From Bradyrhizobium xenonodulans (GTDB lineage: Bacteria; Pseudomonadota; Alphaproteobacteria; Rhizobiales; Xanthobacteraceae): 64,000 nt of DNA. The notes beneath the pieces are model-generated. The model made no database searches, was not told where the DNA came from, and saw only the letters and a list, made by a program, of their open reading frames with translations. The stretch lies in contig NZ_CP089391.1 in assembly GCF_027594865.1 (NCBI RefSeq), forward strand, positions 7,904,501 to 7,968,500, in the 5' to 3' direction. The translations under genes and the position numbers were made by a program. Below, piece after piece: positions 26,666 to 35,763 of the stretch (positions within the stretch are counted from its first letter, which is position 1; every line of letters begins with the position of its first letter).

Positions 26666-27661
26666 TCACATCGGCCGGTACGCCCGCACGTCCGCGGGCA
26701 CGTTGACGCCGATCTTGATCTGGCCGACGGACCGGATGATGTCGTCGCCGAGAAGCTGGGCGAAGCAGGCATAGCCCCAATCGTTCATGTGCAGGCCGTC
26801 GGCGATCACGAACCCCTCGACCGGGATCGCCTGTTTCTCGTGCCAGTCGCGCATCACCTCGAAGCGCGGGAAAATGCCGACGCGGCGGAGCTCGGCGACC
26901 TTGCCGAGCAGCTTCACCATCTTGCCGGCGCTCTCGGCGCGCTGGTTGACGGCCGGCGAATATTGCGGATCGACCAGCACGATGTCGGCATCGCCGGCGG
27001 CCTGGATGCGGCTGATGCCGCTCTCGACCATCTTCGCGGTGTCGCCGGGATCGAGATTGCGCAGCACCGCGTTGGTGCCGACCTGCCAGATCACGAGATC
27101 CGGATGCACGTCGATCACCTGCGTCTGGAGGCGCTTCATCATCTCGGGCGCGTCCTCGCCGCCGACGCCGGCATTGATGACGGTGATATCGGCGGTCGGA
27201 TAGTGCCGGCGCAGCTGTGCGGCAAGACGGTTCGGGTAGTTGAAATCGGGCGAGCTCGCGCCATAGCCGGCGGTCGACGACGAGCCGAACGCGACGATCA
27301 CCACAGGCTTGCCGGCAACGAGCTTGCCCGCGACATGCGGCAGCGACCCCATCGTCTTCGAGCCGTCCTTCGGCGCCGGGCACGGCACGCGGCTGAAGAT
27401 GTCGCCGGCGGATTTCGCGACCTGCTTCACCTTGTCGATGGCGCGCGCGGTGATGCCGCGCTGTTCGGGGGAGGTGGCGGCGACGGTGGTCTGGGAGGGC
27501 GAAGCGGGAGCGGGATCAGCCGACTGCTGCGGAGCCGGCGCGGCCTGGGCCTGCACGGCTTGCTGCGCGCGCGACGGTGACACCGGCGTCAGCAACAGCA
27601 GCGCCGCCGCTGCGGGCGCGGCCAGCCATGCCGTCAGGCAAAAAGGGCGGAGAGAACTCAT
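26666..27661 (-). CDS. Secreted SGNH/GDSL-family hydrolase
   Basis: A 331-residue protein with a signal peptide (about residues 1-32) and a Pro/Ala/Gln-rich linker to about residue 65. The catalytic domain shows all four SGNH blocks: AFGSSSTAGYG (Ser128 as nucleophile), NAGVGGED (oxyanion Gly), QVGTNAVL (Asn197) and DGLHMN (Asp288, His291). It is therefore a plausible periplasmic esterase or acyl-transferase. It starts 12 bp after an inactive-looking paralogue and shares an operon with opgC, so periplasmic glucans are a candidate substrate. Confidence 0.85.
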   Translation of the reverse strand: MSSLRPFCLTAWLAAPAAAALLLLTPVSPSRAQQAVQAQAAPAPQQSADPAPASPSQTTVAATSPEQRGITARAIDKVKQVAKSAGDIFSRVPCPAPKDGSKTMGSLPHVAGKLVAGKPVVIVAFGSSSTAGYGASSPDFNYPNRLAAQLRRHYPTADITVINAGVGGEDAPEMMKRLQTQVIDVHPDLVIWQVGTNAVLRNLDPGDTAKMVESGISRIQAAGDADIVLVDPQYSPAVNQRAESAGKMVKLLGKVAELRRVGIFPRFEVMRDWHEKQAIPVEGFVIADGLHMNDWGYACFAQLLGDDIIRSVGQIKIGVNVPADVRAYRPM

Positions 27662-27673
27662 TAACGCTAGACC

Positions 27674-28453
27674 TCAATTTTGCTGCTGGACCGGCCCCAG
27701 ATGAGCTGCGTCGATCACGAACTGTGCCAACGCCCGGCCAAGGCAATCATGGACCTGTTTCGCCAGCTCAGGCCCGCGGGACGGGCTGAACAAGTCGAAC
27801 TGACCCTGATCATTCCACTGCCGCATGATCGCGAAACGGTCGAACAGCGGGACGTCATGCTCCTGCGCCACCACCCGCATATTGTCGAGATAGGGCGGCA
27901 CCGAGATCATGGTTTCGGTACGAGGGCTGTACTGCAAATTCATCAACACGACGTCAGCCCCTGCATTTTGCAGCGCGGAAACCCCTTCGGTCACTGCGCC
28001 GCGAAAATCGTCGGGATCGATGGCTCGGATAGCATCCACGGTCCCGGTCTGCCAGATGACCAAAGTAGGCTTTTTTGCTTCCATCAGCTTAACGAAGGTC
28101 GCAGCCGCCTCCTCGGCCGTCCTCTTGCTCTGTATTTCTACGGAGACGTGCAAGGTCTCCGACGGCGGCAGCTTGTCCCTGAGGATCGCCTCCATACGCG
28201 CCGGATACGAGCTGCTCTCCGACGAGGGAATGGTGGTCGAGCGGCTGCCGACGACCAGGATTTCAAGCGGTTTGCCGGCCTTGACGGCCTCGGCGACCTT
28301 GGGAAGCCGGCTTTCGCTGGTGAGCAGATAGGACGGCAATTCGCAGGCTGGGGGCGTGGCCGAGACAGCAGGCGCGGCATCGCCCGCGCGCGCCGGTGGC
28401 GCGGCGAGGCCACCGCATAGCAGGATCAGGCTCAGGAGAACCTTCGCCTTCAT
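27674..28453 (-). CDS. Degenerate SGNH-fold secreted protein lacking catalytic residues
   Basis: A 259-residue protein with signal peptide (MKAKVLLSLILLCGGLAAPP then ARA). It aligns with the neighbouring SGNH hydrolase: VVGSRSTTIPS corresponds to AFGSSSTAGYG, but the nucleophile position is Arg71; QTGTVDA replaces QVGTN (Val for Asn); and the DGLH block is replaced by FDLFSPSR. It is intact and starts with TGATG coupling to opgC, so it is a maintained gene, probably a non-catalytic partner or binding protein. An alternative is a divergent enzyme using another nucleophile. Confidence 0.8.
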   Translation of the reverse strand: MKAKVLLSLILLCGGLAAPPARAGDAAPAVSATPPACELPSYLLTSESRLPKVAEAVKAGKPLEILVVGSRSTTIPSSESSSYPARMEAILRDKLPPSETLHVSVEIQSKRTAEEAAATFVKLMEAKKPTLVIWQTGTVDAIRAIDPDDFRGAVTEGVSALQNAGADVVLMNLQYSPRTETMISVPPYLDNMRVVAQEHDVPLFDRFAIMRQWNDQGQFDLFSPSRGPELAKQVHDCLGRALAQFVIDAAHLGPVQQQN

Positions 28454-29739
28454 CAGCCCCCTCCCGCCATATCGGCGCTGCCGACGGCGCTTTTGGTTTT
28501 CGAACCGCTCTTGTCAGCCACGCGCTTGTACCACGAAATCACCCAGGCCACGCCCCACATGACCAGAATTCCCGAGAGACTAATCAGCGCATGCATGGCT
28601 GCGCCGCCGGAGACCTCGGCGAGAATGAAATGGCCGGCAAAGGCCAGGAAGACGCCGAGGCAGAAGATCTCCAGGGAATGCTGCCCGCACAGAATCAATG
28701 GTCGTAGCCAGCGCGATTTCAAGCCCGGCCAATCCCGGGGTAGGAAGCGAACGGTGAGCGCGGCCAGCGCCAGGAAATGCGTGAAGCGCAGCACGTCGAG
28801 ATCGGTCTTGTCGATCGGATACATCCACTGCTCGATCCGCTTCGGCATGAGGTGACCGAGTTGCGGCACGTACCAGGTCAGCGTCACGTAGAACGCCGCG
28901 GCGAGATAGGCGATCGCGATCCACATCGTTACCGGTGACGCCAGAATACGCGACATGCGCCGCGCACCTCCGAGCGCGCACCATGCACCGAAGACGAAAA
29001 GCAACTGCCAGGCCAGCGGATTGAATGCCCAGAAGCCGTTCGGATAGGCGGAGAAGTAGAGATCGTATTCCCAGGTCACCGCGTAGAGCGCGACCGAGAG
29101 CCCGAGCGTGACGTCGGGCTTCCACTTCATCGACCACAGGATCGGGGGCAGCGCCAGCATCAAGACGATATAGAGCGGCAGCACGTCCATGTTGACGGGA
29201 CGGAAGCGCAGCAGCAGCGCCTGCACGATGGTGACGTCGGGCTGCTTGAGGAAGTCCATGATGCCCATCTCTTCGGTGTAGAGCGGGTTCTCGAAGCTGG
29301 TCGCCACATAGGAGATCTCGGCGAGGAAGATCGTGAACAGGAAGACGTGGGCGACATAGATCTGCCAGACGCGCCGCAGGATGCGCGCGGTGGCGATGAC
29401 GACGCCGCTCTCCAGCATCGCGCGGCCGTAGACGAAGGCGGCGGTGTAGCCGGAGATGAAGATGAAGATCTCGGTGGCGTCGCTGAAGCCGTAATTACGG
29501 ATCGTGAACCAGGTCAGAAGACTCGCCGGCAGATGGTCGATGAAGATCAGCCACAGCGCGAGGCCGCGAAACAGGTCGAGCCGGAGCTCGCGCTCGCCGA
29601 TGGCGGGCAGCGAGATGGCCGGCGCAGCGGCACGCCGCTTCGCCCCCGCAGGCCTTGCCTCTTCAGGCTTGGCCTCCGCAGCTTTGGCGCCCGCGGTTCC
29701 CGCGATCGTCGAGCCCGTCACTTGGTCGGCAATGGTCAT
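28453..29739 (-). CDS. opgC: OpgC-like membrane acyltransferase (osmoregulated periplasmic glucan modification)
   Basis: A 428-residue protein with about ten membrane segments after an Ala/Pro/Lys-rich 45-residue tail. It has the OpgC landmarks: RLDLFRGLALWLIFIDHLPASLLTW, FSDATEIFIFISGYTAAFVYGRAM and the QHSLEIFCLGVFLAFAGHFI region. OpgC proteins transfer succinyl groups to periplasmic glucans. The start at 29739 was chosen because upstream residues are outside the family pattern. It is coupled (TGATG) to the first of two SGNH genes downstream. Confidence 0.88.
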   Translation of the reverse strand: MTIADQVTGSTIAGTAGAKAAEAKPEEARPAGAKRRAAAPAISLPAIGERELRLDLFRGLALWLIFIDHLPASLLTWFTIRNYGFSDATEIFIFISGYTAAFVYGRAMLESGVVIATARILRRVWQIYVAHVFLFTIFLAEISYVATSFENPLYTEEMGIMDFLKQPDVTIVQALLLRFRPVNMDVLPLYIVLMLALPPILWSMKWKPDVTLGLSVALYAVTWEYDLYFSAYPNGFWAFNPLAWQLLFVFGAWCALGGARRMSRILASPVTMWIAIAYLAAAFYVTLTWYVPQLGHLMPKRIEQWMYPIDKTDLDVLRFTHFLALAALTVRFLPRDWPGLKSRWLRPLILCGQHSLEIFCLGVFLAFAGHFILAEVSGGAAMHALISLSGILVMWGVAWVISWYKRVADKSGSKTKSAVGSADMAGGG

Positions 29740-29918
29740 CGGGGGCCTAAAAACCCTTCCGCAAATGTGACGCATCAAGGAGTGTACAGGTCCGGTCGTT
29801 GTCTCGCAAAGCGACCGGATCACATTGGGCGTACTTCCCCGCCAATTCGGGCGGGACGATGTCACGAAAACCGCCCTCGGGCGTTTGGTTCCGGCCGGGA
29901 TTTCGCTATGATGACAGC

Positions 29919-30311
29919 ATGTATCGCGCCGTGACCCGCCAGATCGAAGTGACCGTCGAGCCGAACTTTGTTCCGGAACAGTCGTCGGCCGACCGCTCCC
30001 GCTATTTCTGGTCCTACACCATCGTCATCACCAATTCCGGTGAGGAGACCGTGCAGCTCAAGACGCGGCACTGGATCATCACCGACGCCACCGGCCGCCA
30101 GCAGGAGGTCAAGGGCGAGGGCGTCGTCGGCGAGCAGCCGACGCTCGCCCCCGGCGAACGCTTCGAATACACCTCCGGCGTGCCGCTCACGACCGCCTCC
30201 GGCTTCATGACCGGCCGCTACCAGATGGTCAGCGCCAGCGGCGAGCGCTTCGAGATCGACGTGCCGACGTTCTCGCTGGACAGCCCGGACAACAAGCGGG
30301 TGCTGAATTAG
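29919..30311 (+). CDS. apaG: ApaG-domain protein (Co2+/Mg2+ efflux-associated)
   Basis: A 130-residue protein with the ApaG fold: VTVEPNFVPEQSS, YFWSYTIVITNSGEETVQLKTRHWIITDATGRQQEVKGEGVVGEQPTLAPGERFEYTSGVPL, and GFMTGRYQMVSASGERFEIDVPTFSLDSP. The start at 29919 gives the normal family length. The ApaG domain is a fibronectin-III-like beta sandwich with a pyrophosphate-binding-like GxGxxG. In enterobacteria apaG neighbours apaH and affects Co2+ sensitivity. Its partners here are not obvious. Confidence 0.93.
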   Translation: MYRAVTRQIEVTVEPNFVPEQSSADRSRYFWSYTIVITNSGEETVQLKTRHWIITDATGRQQEVKGEGVVGEQPTLAPGERFEYTSGVPLTTASGFMTGRYQMVSASGERFEIDVPTFSLDSPDNKRVLN

Positions 30312-30319
30312 CGCGGCGC

Positions 30320-30410
30320 CGTAGGGTGGGCAAAGGCGCAAAGCGCCGTGCCCGCCATTCCAGCTGTCTCGCGCAAGATCGTGGGCCCGCTCCGCTTTGC
30401 CCACCCTACG
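30320..30410. repeat. Nested palindromic repeat (family A, copy 2)
   Basis: The outer arms CGTAGGGTGGGCAAAG and CTTTGCCCACCCTACG match copies at 26561 and 59941; the inner arms are partly degraded here (GTGCCCGCCATT versus GTGGGCCCG). It lies 8 bp after the apaG stop and is followed by a family B element. Confidence 0.88.
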
Positions 30411-30442
30411 ATGCTTGAGCTCTTGGCAAGCCGCCGCCGCAT

Positions 30443-30522
30443 CGTCATTGCCAGCAGAGCGAAGCAATCCAGACTGCTACTATCGAAAGACTCCGGATTG
30501 CTTCGCTGCGCTCGCAATGACG
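30443..30522. repeat. Palindromic repeat, CGTCATTGCGAG type (family B, copy 2)
   Basis: CGTCATTGCCAGCAGAGCGAAGCAATCCAG pairs imperfectly with the right end CTCGCAATGACG through GGATTGCTTCG. It matches the 18055-18142 copy and sits next to a family A copy between apaG and hslO. Confidence 0.85.
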
Positions 30523-30533
30523 GAGTTCGACGC

Positions 30534-31541
30534 CTACACCTCTTCCACGCCCGCCTCGTGCGGCGTGAACTGATACACCGAGCTGCAGAACTCGCAGGTC
30601 ACGACGACCTTGTCGTCCTTGACCATGGCGGTGCGGTCGTCCGGCGAAAAGCTCTTCAGCATGGACGCGACCGCGTCGCGCGAGCAGGAGCATTGCGCCT
30701 TGAGGACCAGCGGATTGAACACGCGCACACCGCGCTCGTGGAAGAGACGATAGAGCAATCGCTCGCCGGAGAGCTCGGGATCGATCAGCTCGACGTCCTC
30801 CACGGTCTCGATCAGCGAACGCGCCTCGACCCAGGCATCGTCTTCGGCCACAGCGTGCACCTCGGCGCCCTCGGGCGCATCGCCGGGATGCAGATCGGCC
30901 TGGCGCGCGCGCTCGGGCGCCTTCGGCAGGAACTGCATCAGCATGCCGCCGGCGCGCCAGCGATGCTTGCCGCCGTCGTTCGAGCGCCACTCCTCGCCGA
31001 CCGCGAGACGCACGCGCGTCGGGATCTGCTCGGAGCGCAGGAAATATTCGTGAGCAGCGTCTTCCAGGCCGCCGCCGTCGAGCGCGACCAGCCCCTGGTA
31101 ACGGCTCATGTCGGGCCCCTGATCGATGGTCATGGCGAGATGGCCATGGCCAAGCAGCGTGCCGGAGTCTTTGGCATCACCGAGGCGCGCGGCGTCGAAG
31201 CGCGCATAGGCGCGCAGGCGATCTGGCGCCTGATAGTCGACGACCAGGAACGACACCGGACCGTCGGTCTGGGCCTGAAGGATGAAGCGGCCTTCGAATT
31301 TCAGCGCCGAGCCGAGCAGCGTCGTCAGCACGATGGCCTCGCCGAGCAGCTTGCCGACCGGCGCGGGATAATCATGCTTGGTCAGAATCTCGTCGAGCGC
31401 CGGACCTAGCCGCACCAGGCGACCGCGCACGTCGAGCGCGTCGACCTCGTAGGGCAGCACGGCGTCATCGATCGGAACCGCTGATGGTGCGCGAACCGGA
31501 CCTTCGGATCCGGTTTTCATGTCAGGGGATTGGAAAACCAT
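30534..31541 (-). CDS. hslO: Redox-regulated chaperone Hsp33
   Basis: A 335-residue protein. The C-terminal zinc site CSC (in KAQCSCSRDAV) and CEFC (in VTCEFCSSVYQF) with about 29 residues between them is the Hsp33 redox switch. The N-terminal domain shows GEAIVLTTLLGSALKFEGRFILQAQTDGPVSFLVVDY, typical of the substrate-binding fold. Oxidation releases zinc and activates holdase activity. The start at 31541 gives the rhizobial N-terminus; neither this ATG nor the one at 31520 has a clear ribosome site. It follows argF. Confidence 0.95.
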   Translation of the reverse strand: MVFQSPDMKTGSEGPVRAPSAVPIDDAVLPYEVDALDVRGRLVRLGPALDEILTKHDYPAPVGKLLGEAIVLTTLLGSALKFEGRFILQAQTDGPVSFLVVDYQAPDRLRAYARFDAARLGDAKDSGTLLGHGHLAMTIDQGPDMSRYQGLVALDGGGLEDAAHEYFLRSEQIPTRVRLAVGEEWRSNDGGKHRWRAGGMLMQFLPKAPERARQADLHPGDAPEGAEVHAVAEDDAWVEARSLIETVEDVELIDPELSGERLLYRLFHERGVRVFNPLVLKAQCSCSRDAVASMLKSFSPDDRTAMVKDDKVVVTCEFCSSVYQFTPHEAGVEEV

Positions 31542-31633
31542 GGCGCTTATCTGGGGTCGGAGGATGGAAATGGAAGAGGTGCGGGGCTCTACCCGGGATG
31601 CAGAATGGATCGCACGAAAGCACGACAAACTCA

Positions 31634-31782
31634 GTGTCGTCCCGGGGCGCGCAAGGCCCGAACCCGGGACCCATAATCACGGGAATCCGGCGGTGACAAC
31701 TGCGAGTCCTCGCCAAACTCAATCCTGTGGCTATGGATCCCGGATCAGCGCGCCGCTGCGCGGCGCTTGTCCGGGATGACAG
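31634..31782. repeat. Palindromic repeat, TCGTCCCGG type (family F)
   Basis: The left part (GTGTCGTCCCGGGGC, CCCGGGACCCATA) and the right part (TATGGATCCCGG, CCGGGATGACAG) form an imperfect long inverted repeat, with a GCGCGCCGC/GCGGCGC hairpin near the right end. It fills the gap between argF and hslO. Confidence 0.7.
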
Positions 31783-31820
31783 CGGAGAATGGGGTCATCA
31801 ACGCGGCCCCATCACCGAGA

Positions 31821-32756
31821 TCACTTCACCGCGTCAAAGCACCAGGCCAGAATGCCCTTCTGCGCGTGCAGGCGGTTTTCGGCCTCGTCGAACACGACCG
31901 ATTGCGGGCCGTCGATCACCTCGTCCGTGACCTCCTCGCCGCGATGGGCGGGCAGGCAGTGCATGAACAGCGCGTCGGGCTTGGCCAGCGACATCAGCTT
32001 CGAATTGACCTGATAGGGCTTGAGCACGTTGTGGCGATGCTCGCCTTCCTTGTCGCCCATCGACACCCAGGTGTCGGTGACGACGCAATCGGCGCCCTTC
32101 ACGGCGGCTTCGGGATCGGTGCCGAGCACGATCGGCGCACCCGTGGCCTTGATGAAGTCGCGCATCGCCTTTTTCGGGGCAAGCTCCGGCGGCGTCGCGA
32201 CATTGAGCTTGAACTTGAAGCGCTCGGCCGCGTGCGCCCAGGAGGCCAGCACGTTGTTGTCGTCGCCGGTCCAGGCCACCGTCCGGCCCTCGATCGGGCC
32301 GCGATGCTCTTCATAGGTCATGAGGTCGGCCATCACCTGGCACGGGTGCGAGCGCCGCGTCAGGCCGTTGATGACGGGCACGGTCGCATGCTCCGCGAGC
32401 TCCAGCAGCGCCTCGTGATTGAGGATGCGGATCATGATGGCATCGACATAGCGCGACAGCACGCGCGCGGTGTCGGCGATGGTCTCGCCGCGGCCAAGCT
32501 GCATCTCGGCGCCGGTGAGCATGATGGGCTCGCCGCCGAGCTGGCGCATGGCGACGTCGAACGACACGCGGGTGCGGGTCGAGGGACGCTCGAAGATCAT
32601 CGCGAGCGTTTTGCCTTCGAGCGGCCTGACCGGCTGATGCGCCTTCTGCTTCGCCTTCATCGCGGAAGACGCAGCGAGCATGCTCTTGAGCTCCGACAAC
32701 GGCAGCTCGTTGATATCGAGGAAGTGCTTCGGTGCTTTATTGGGCGACTTGCTCAT
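31821..32756 (-). CDS. argF: Ornithine carbamoyltransferase
   Basis: A 311-residue enzyme. It has the carbamoyl-phosphate motif [15 protein letters not shown] (SxRTR), [21 protein letters not shown] (HPCQ), the [16 protein letters not shown] segment, and [13 protein letters not shown], the HCLP signature that contacts ornithine. It makes citrulline for arginine synthesis. The start overlaps the argD stop by one base (TGATG), so the two are translationally coupled. hslO follows downstream, after a repeat. Confidence 0.96.
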   Translation of the reverse strand: MSKSPNKAPKHFLDINELPLSELKSMLAASSAMKAKQKAHQPVRPLEGKTLAMIFERPSTRTRVSFDVAMRQLGGEPIMLTGAEMQLGRGETIADTARVLSRYVDAIMIRILNHEALLELAEHATVPVINGLTRRSHPCQVMADLMTYEEHRGPIEGRTVAWTGDDNNVLASWAHAAERFKFKLNVATPPELAPKKAMRDFIKATGAPIVLGTDPEAAVKGADCVVTDTWVSMGDKEGEHRHNVLKPYQVNSKLMSLAKPDALFMHCLPAHRGEEVTDEVIDGPQSVVFDEAENRLHAQKGILAWCFDAVK

Positions 32757-33964
32757 CAGCTTGCCGCCCGCTTGGTCTGGCTCGACGATAGCGCGGCGCA
32801 GGCGCGCTCCAGCCGCCCGACGCTGTCCTCGATCTCGGCTTCGGTGACGATCAAGGGCGGCAGGAAACGCACGACGTTGTCGCCGGCGCCGACCGTGAGC
32901 AGTTTTTCGTTGCGCAGCGCGGCGACAAGATCGCCTGATGGCACCACGGCCTTGATGCCGATCAGGAGACCTTCACCGCGCACTTCATTGACGATGTCAG
33001 GATGACGGTCGATCACGGAGGCGAGCTTCTGCTTGAGCAGCAGCGACATCTTCTGCACGTGGTCGAAGAAGCCGGGCTTGAGCATGACGTCGAGCAAGGC
33101 GTTCGCAGCGGAGATCGCCAGCGGGTTGCCGCCGAAGGTCGAGCCGTGCGAGCCCGGCCCCATGCCGGACGCCGCATCCGCGGTCGCCAGCACCGCGCCG
33201 ATCGGGAAGCCGCCGCCGAGCGCCTTCGCCAGCGACATCACGTCGGGCTCGACGCCGAGACGGCGATGCGCAAAGAGGTCGCCGGTGCGGCCCATGCCGG
33301 TCTGCACCTCGTCGAACGCGAGCAGCAGGCCCTTCTCGTCACAGAGCTGGCGCAGCGCCTTGAGGAAGGCGGGCGTTGCCGAGCGCACACCGCCCTCGCC
33401 CTGGATCGGCTCGATCAGGATGCCGGCGGTCTGCGGACCGATCGCCTTCTTCACGGCCTCGATGTCGCCGTGCGGGATCTGGTCGAAGCCGTCCATCGGC
33501 GGACCGAAGCCTTCGAGATATTTTGCAGATCCCGTCGCGGCGAGCGTTGCCAGCGTGCGGCCGTGGAAGGCGCCTTCGAAGGTGATGATGCGATAGCGTT
33601 CCGGATGCCCCTTGGAGAAGTGATGATGGCGGACCAGCTTGATCACACCCTCCAGCGCCTCCGCCCCGGAATTGCAGAAGAACACGAAGTCCGCAAAGCT
33701 CTCGTTGCACAGACGCGCAGCAAGCTTCTCGCCGTCCGGGCTCTGGAACAGGTTCGACATGTGCCAGAGCTTGGTGGCCTGCTCCTGCAACGCCTTGACC
33801 AGCGCGGGATGGGCATGGCCGAGCGCGTTCACTGCGACGCCGGAGGTGAAATCGAGATAGCGATCGCCATTGGTCGCGATCAGCCAGCAGCCTTCGCCGC
33901 GCTCGAAACCGAGGTCGGACCTGGCGAAAACGGGGAGCAAATGCGGTGCTGCGCTGTTAGACAT
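32756..33964 (-). CDS. argD: Acetylornithine aminotransferase
   Basis: A 402-residue class III PLP aminotransferase. Visible features are [58 protein letters not shown] (phosphate-binding SGAEA), the [19 protein letters not shown]sp that binds the cofactor, and [19 protein letters not shown] with the PLP Lys. The start at 33964 gives the family length; the frame runs open upstream through a hairpin region. It makes N-acetylornithine and may also act on succinyl-diaminopimelate. Confidence 0.95.
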   Translation of the reverse strand: MSNSAAPHLLPVFARSDLGFERGEGCWLIATNGDRYLDFTSGVAVNALGHAHPALVKALQEQATKLWHMSNLFQSPDGEKLAARLCNESFADFVFFCNSGAEALEGVIKLVRHHHFSKGHPERYRIITFEGAFHGRTLATLAATGSAKYLEGFGPPMDGFDQIPHGDIEAVKKAIGPQTAGILIEPIQGEGGVRSATPAFLKALRQLCDEKGLLLAFDEVQTGMGRTGDLFAHRRLGVEPDVMSLAKALGGGFPIGAVLATADAASGMGPGSHGSTFGGNPLAISAANALLDVMLKPGFFDHVQKMSLLLKQKLASVIDRHPDIVNEVRGEGLLIGIKAVVPSGDLVAALRNEKLLTVGAGDNVVRFLPPLIVTEAEIEDSVGRLERACAALSSSQTKRAAS

Positions 33965-34038
33965 GACGGTCACTTGATGTTGCGGACGGCGTGAGCGTGC
34001 ATTGCGCAACGCACCATCAACCGGCCCGGAAAACGAAA

Positions 34039-34063
34039 CGTGCCGCCTTTTAAGGGCGGCACG
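34039..34063 (-). promoter_or_regulatory. Hairpin in the argD leader
   Basis: CGTGCCGCC (34039-34047) pairs with GGCGGCACG (34055-34063) around a 7-nt loop. It lies 75 bp upstream of the argD start with no T tract on the argD side. It may be a leader structure; no leader peptide rich in Arg codons was found. Confidence 0.45.
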
Positions 34064-34185
34064 CGGGAGCATCTTATGCTTGGCAAGACGGGTGTCAATG
34101 CCGGCCGGAAAGCCTCGCGAAACGCTGAATCCGTAGTCTTGCGGTGACGATTTTGCGGGATTTTGGCCACGGAACATGTGGAAGC

Positions 34186-34338
34186 GAGTCGGCGGACTCT
34201 TGCGCGTGAGTCACGCCATATTGTAGCGTTTGGCTTGTCAGATACGACATCTCGTGCGGAAGTTCTGATCTCTAAGTCCTCATGTACCGGCGTAAACGTT
34301 CGGGCGGCTCTCGGTGCCCGGCGAGCCTTAAGGGATTC
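34186..34338 (+). promoter_or_regulatory. Cluster of four GANTC (CcrM) sites upstream of gcrA
   Basis: GAGTC at 34186, GACTC at 34195, GAGTC at 34208 and GATTC at 34334 lie in the 235 bp before gcrA. GANTC is the CcrM adenine-methylation site, and GcrA acts at methylated GANTC promoters. The grouping suggests methylation-dependent autoregulation. The 34065-34418 gap otherwise holds no gene. Confidence 0.6.
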
Positions 34339-34418
34339 TGGCGGCACGGGTTTTTCGAGGCTTAGGCATTCGCAGTGCAGCCCCAGGGTGGCTGGCGCGC
34401 GGCGAAGGAAAGGGTGCA

Positions 34419-34931
34419 ATGACGGTTTTGACCTGGTCGGATGATCGCGTCGAGCAACTGAAGAAGCTCTGGGAGGCCGGATTGTCGGCCAGCCAGATCG
34501 CGGCAGAGCTCGGTAATGTCACCCGCAACGCCGTGATCGGCAAGGTGCACAGGCTCGGTCTGTCCGGCCGCGCCAAGAGCCCCTCGTCTGCTGCGCCCCG
34601 GCCGCGCAAGGCGCGTCCCGCGCAGCACATGATGCGGGTGAGCCGCCCGATCGCGCGCGGCAACACCGCGCTGGCGCAGGCCTTCGAGGTCGAGGTCGAG
34701 GCCGAACCTGTTACCTACGACAACGTGGTGCCGATGAGCCAGCGGCTGTCGCTGCTGGAATTGAACGAGGCGACCTGCCACTGGCCGGTCGGCGATCCCT
34801 CGAGCCCGGATTTCTTCTTCTGCGGCGGCAAGGCGCTGTCGGGCCTGCCCTATTGCGCCCAGCACTCGCGGGTTGCGTATCAGCCGGCCGCCGATCGCCG
34901 CCGCGCGGCACCGAAGCCGGGTCCGCGCTGA
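34419..34931 (+). CDS. gcrA: GcrA cell-cycle regulator
   Basis: The 170-residue protein opens with the diagnostic GcrA segment MTVLTWSDDRVEQLKKLWEAGLSASQIAAEL then NVTRNAVIGKVHRLGLSGR, a helix-turn-helix that binds CcrM-methylated GANTC promoters with sigma-70. The C-terminal part (CHWPVGDPSSPDFFFCGGKALSGLPYCAQHSRVAY) is the sigma-interacting domain. It is a core alphaproteobacterial cell-cycle regulator. Four GANTC sites lie upstream, and a bidirectional terminator lies downstream. Confidence 0.97.
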   Translation: MTVLTWSDDRVEQLKKLWEAGLSASQIAAELGNVTRNAVIGKVHRLGLSGRAKSPSSAAPRPRKARPAQHMMRVSRPIARGNTALAQAFEVEVEAEPVTYDNVVPMSQRLSLLELNEATCHWPVGDPSSPDFFFCGGKALSGLPYCAQHSRVAYQPAADRRRAAPKPGPR

Positions 34932-34987
34932 TCACTGCACCAGACGACATCGTTCCGGCACAAACCAGGACGAGCGAGAAAAAGAAA

Positions 34988-35011
34988 AGCGCGCCACCCG
35001 GCGCGCTTTTT
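34988..35011. terminator. Bidirectional terminator between gcrA and phoB
   Basis: AGCGCGCC (34988-34995) and GGCGCGCT (35000-35007) form a perfect 8-bp stem with loop ACCC; five T follow on the plus strand, and an A-rich run before the stem gives T on the minus strand. It serves the convergent gcrA and phoB genes. Confidence 0.9.
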
Positions 35012-35033
35012 ATTTGCCTGCTTGCAGCCGGCC

Positions 35034-35741
35034 TTACGTCTGCTCCGCCTTGGCAAACCGGTCGTCCAGCGCGTAACCGGCGCCGCGGACGGTGCGGATC
35101 GGGTCCTGCTCGCGGCCGAGATTGAGCAGCTTGCGCAGGCGGCCGATATGTACGTCGACGGTGCGCTCGTCGATGTAGATGTCGCGGCCCCAGACGCTGT
35201 CGAGCAGTTGCTCGCGCGAGAACACGCGGCCCGGATGCTCCAGGAAGAACTCCAGCAGGCGGTATTCGGTCGGGCCGAGATCGATCGGCCGGCCCGAGCG
35301 CGCCACGCGGCGCTTGTCGCGGTCGAGCTCGATGTCGCCGTAGGCCAGAACGGTGGCGAGCCGCTCGGGGCTTGCGCGCCGCAGCAGGCCCTTCACGCGC
35401 GCCAGCAGCTCAGGCACCGAGAACGGCTTGACGATGTAGTCGTCGGCGCCGGTCGCAAGTCCCCGCACCCGCTCGCTCTCCTCGCCGCGCGCGGTGAGCA
35501 TGATGATCGGGAGCTGCTTGGTCTCGGGACGGGTGCGAAGCCGCCGGCACAGCTCGATGCCGGAGAGCCCCGGCAGCATCCAGTCGAGCACGATCAGATC
35601 GGGAATGTGCTCCTTGAGGCGGGTGTCGGCGTCGTCGCCGCGCATCACCGTCTCGACGTCATAGCCGTCGCCTTCGAGGTTGTAGCGGAGAAGCTCGGTG
35701 AGAGCTTCCTCGTCCTCAACCACCATAATGCGTGCGCCCAT
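35034..35741 (-). CDS. phoB: Phosphate regulon response regulator PhoB
   Basis: A 235-residue OmpR/PhoB-type regulator. The receiver domain has EDEEALTELL (acid pocket), DLIVLDWMLPGLSG with the phospho-acceptor Asp (about residue 54), and VKPFSVPELLAR with the conserved Lys. The C-terminal winged helix has LGPTEYRLLEFFLEHPGRVFSREQLLDSVWG and RTVDVHIGRLRKLL. It binds Pho boxes such as the one upstream of pstS, is the last gene of the pst operon and follows phoU by 22 bp. Confidence 0.96.
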   Translation of the reverse strand: MGARIMVVEDEEALTELLRYNLEGDGYDVETVMRGDDADTRLKEHIPDLIVLDWMLPGLSGIELCRRLRTRPETKQLPIIMLTARGEESERVRGLATGADDYIVKPFSVPELLARVKGLLRRASPERLATVLAYGDIELDRDKRRVARSGRPIDLGPTEYRLLEFFLEHPGRVFSREQLLDSVWGRDIYIDERTVDVHIGRLRKLLNLGREQDPIRTVRGAGYALDDRFAKAEQT

Positions 35742-35763
35742 GGTGTCGTCGCTCCTTAAGTCT

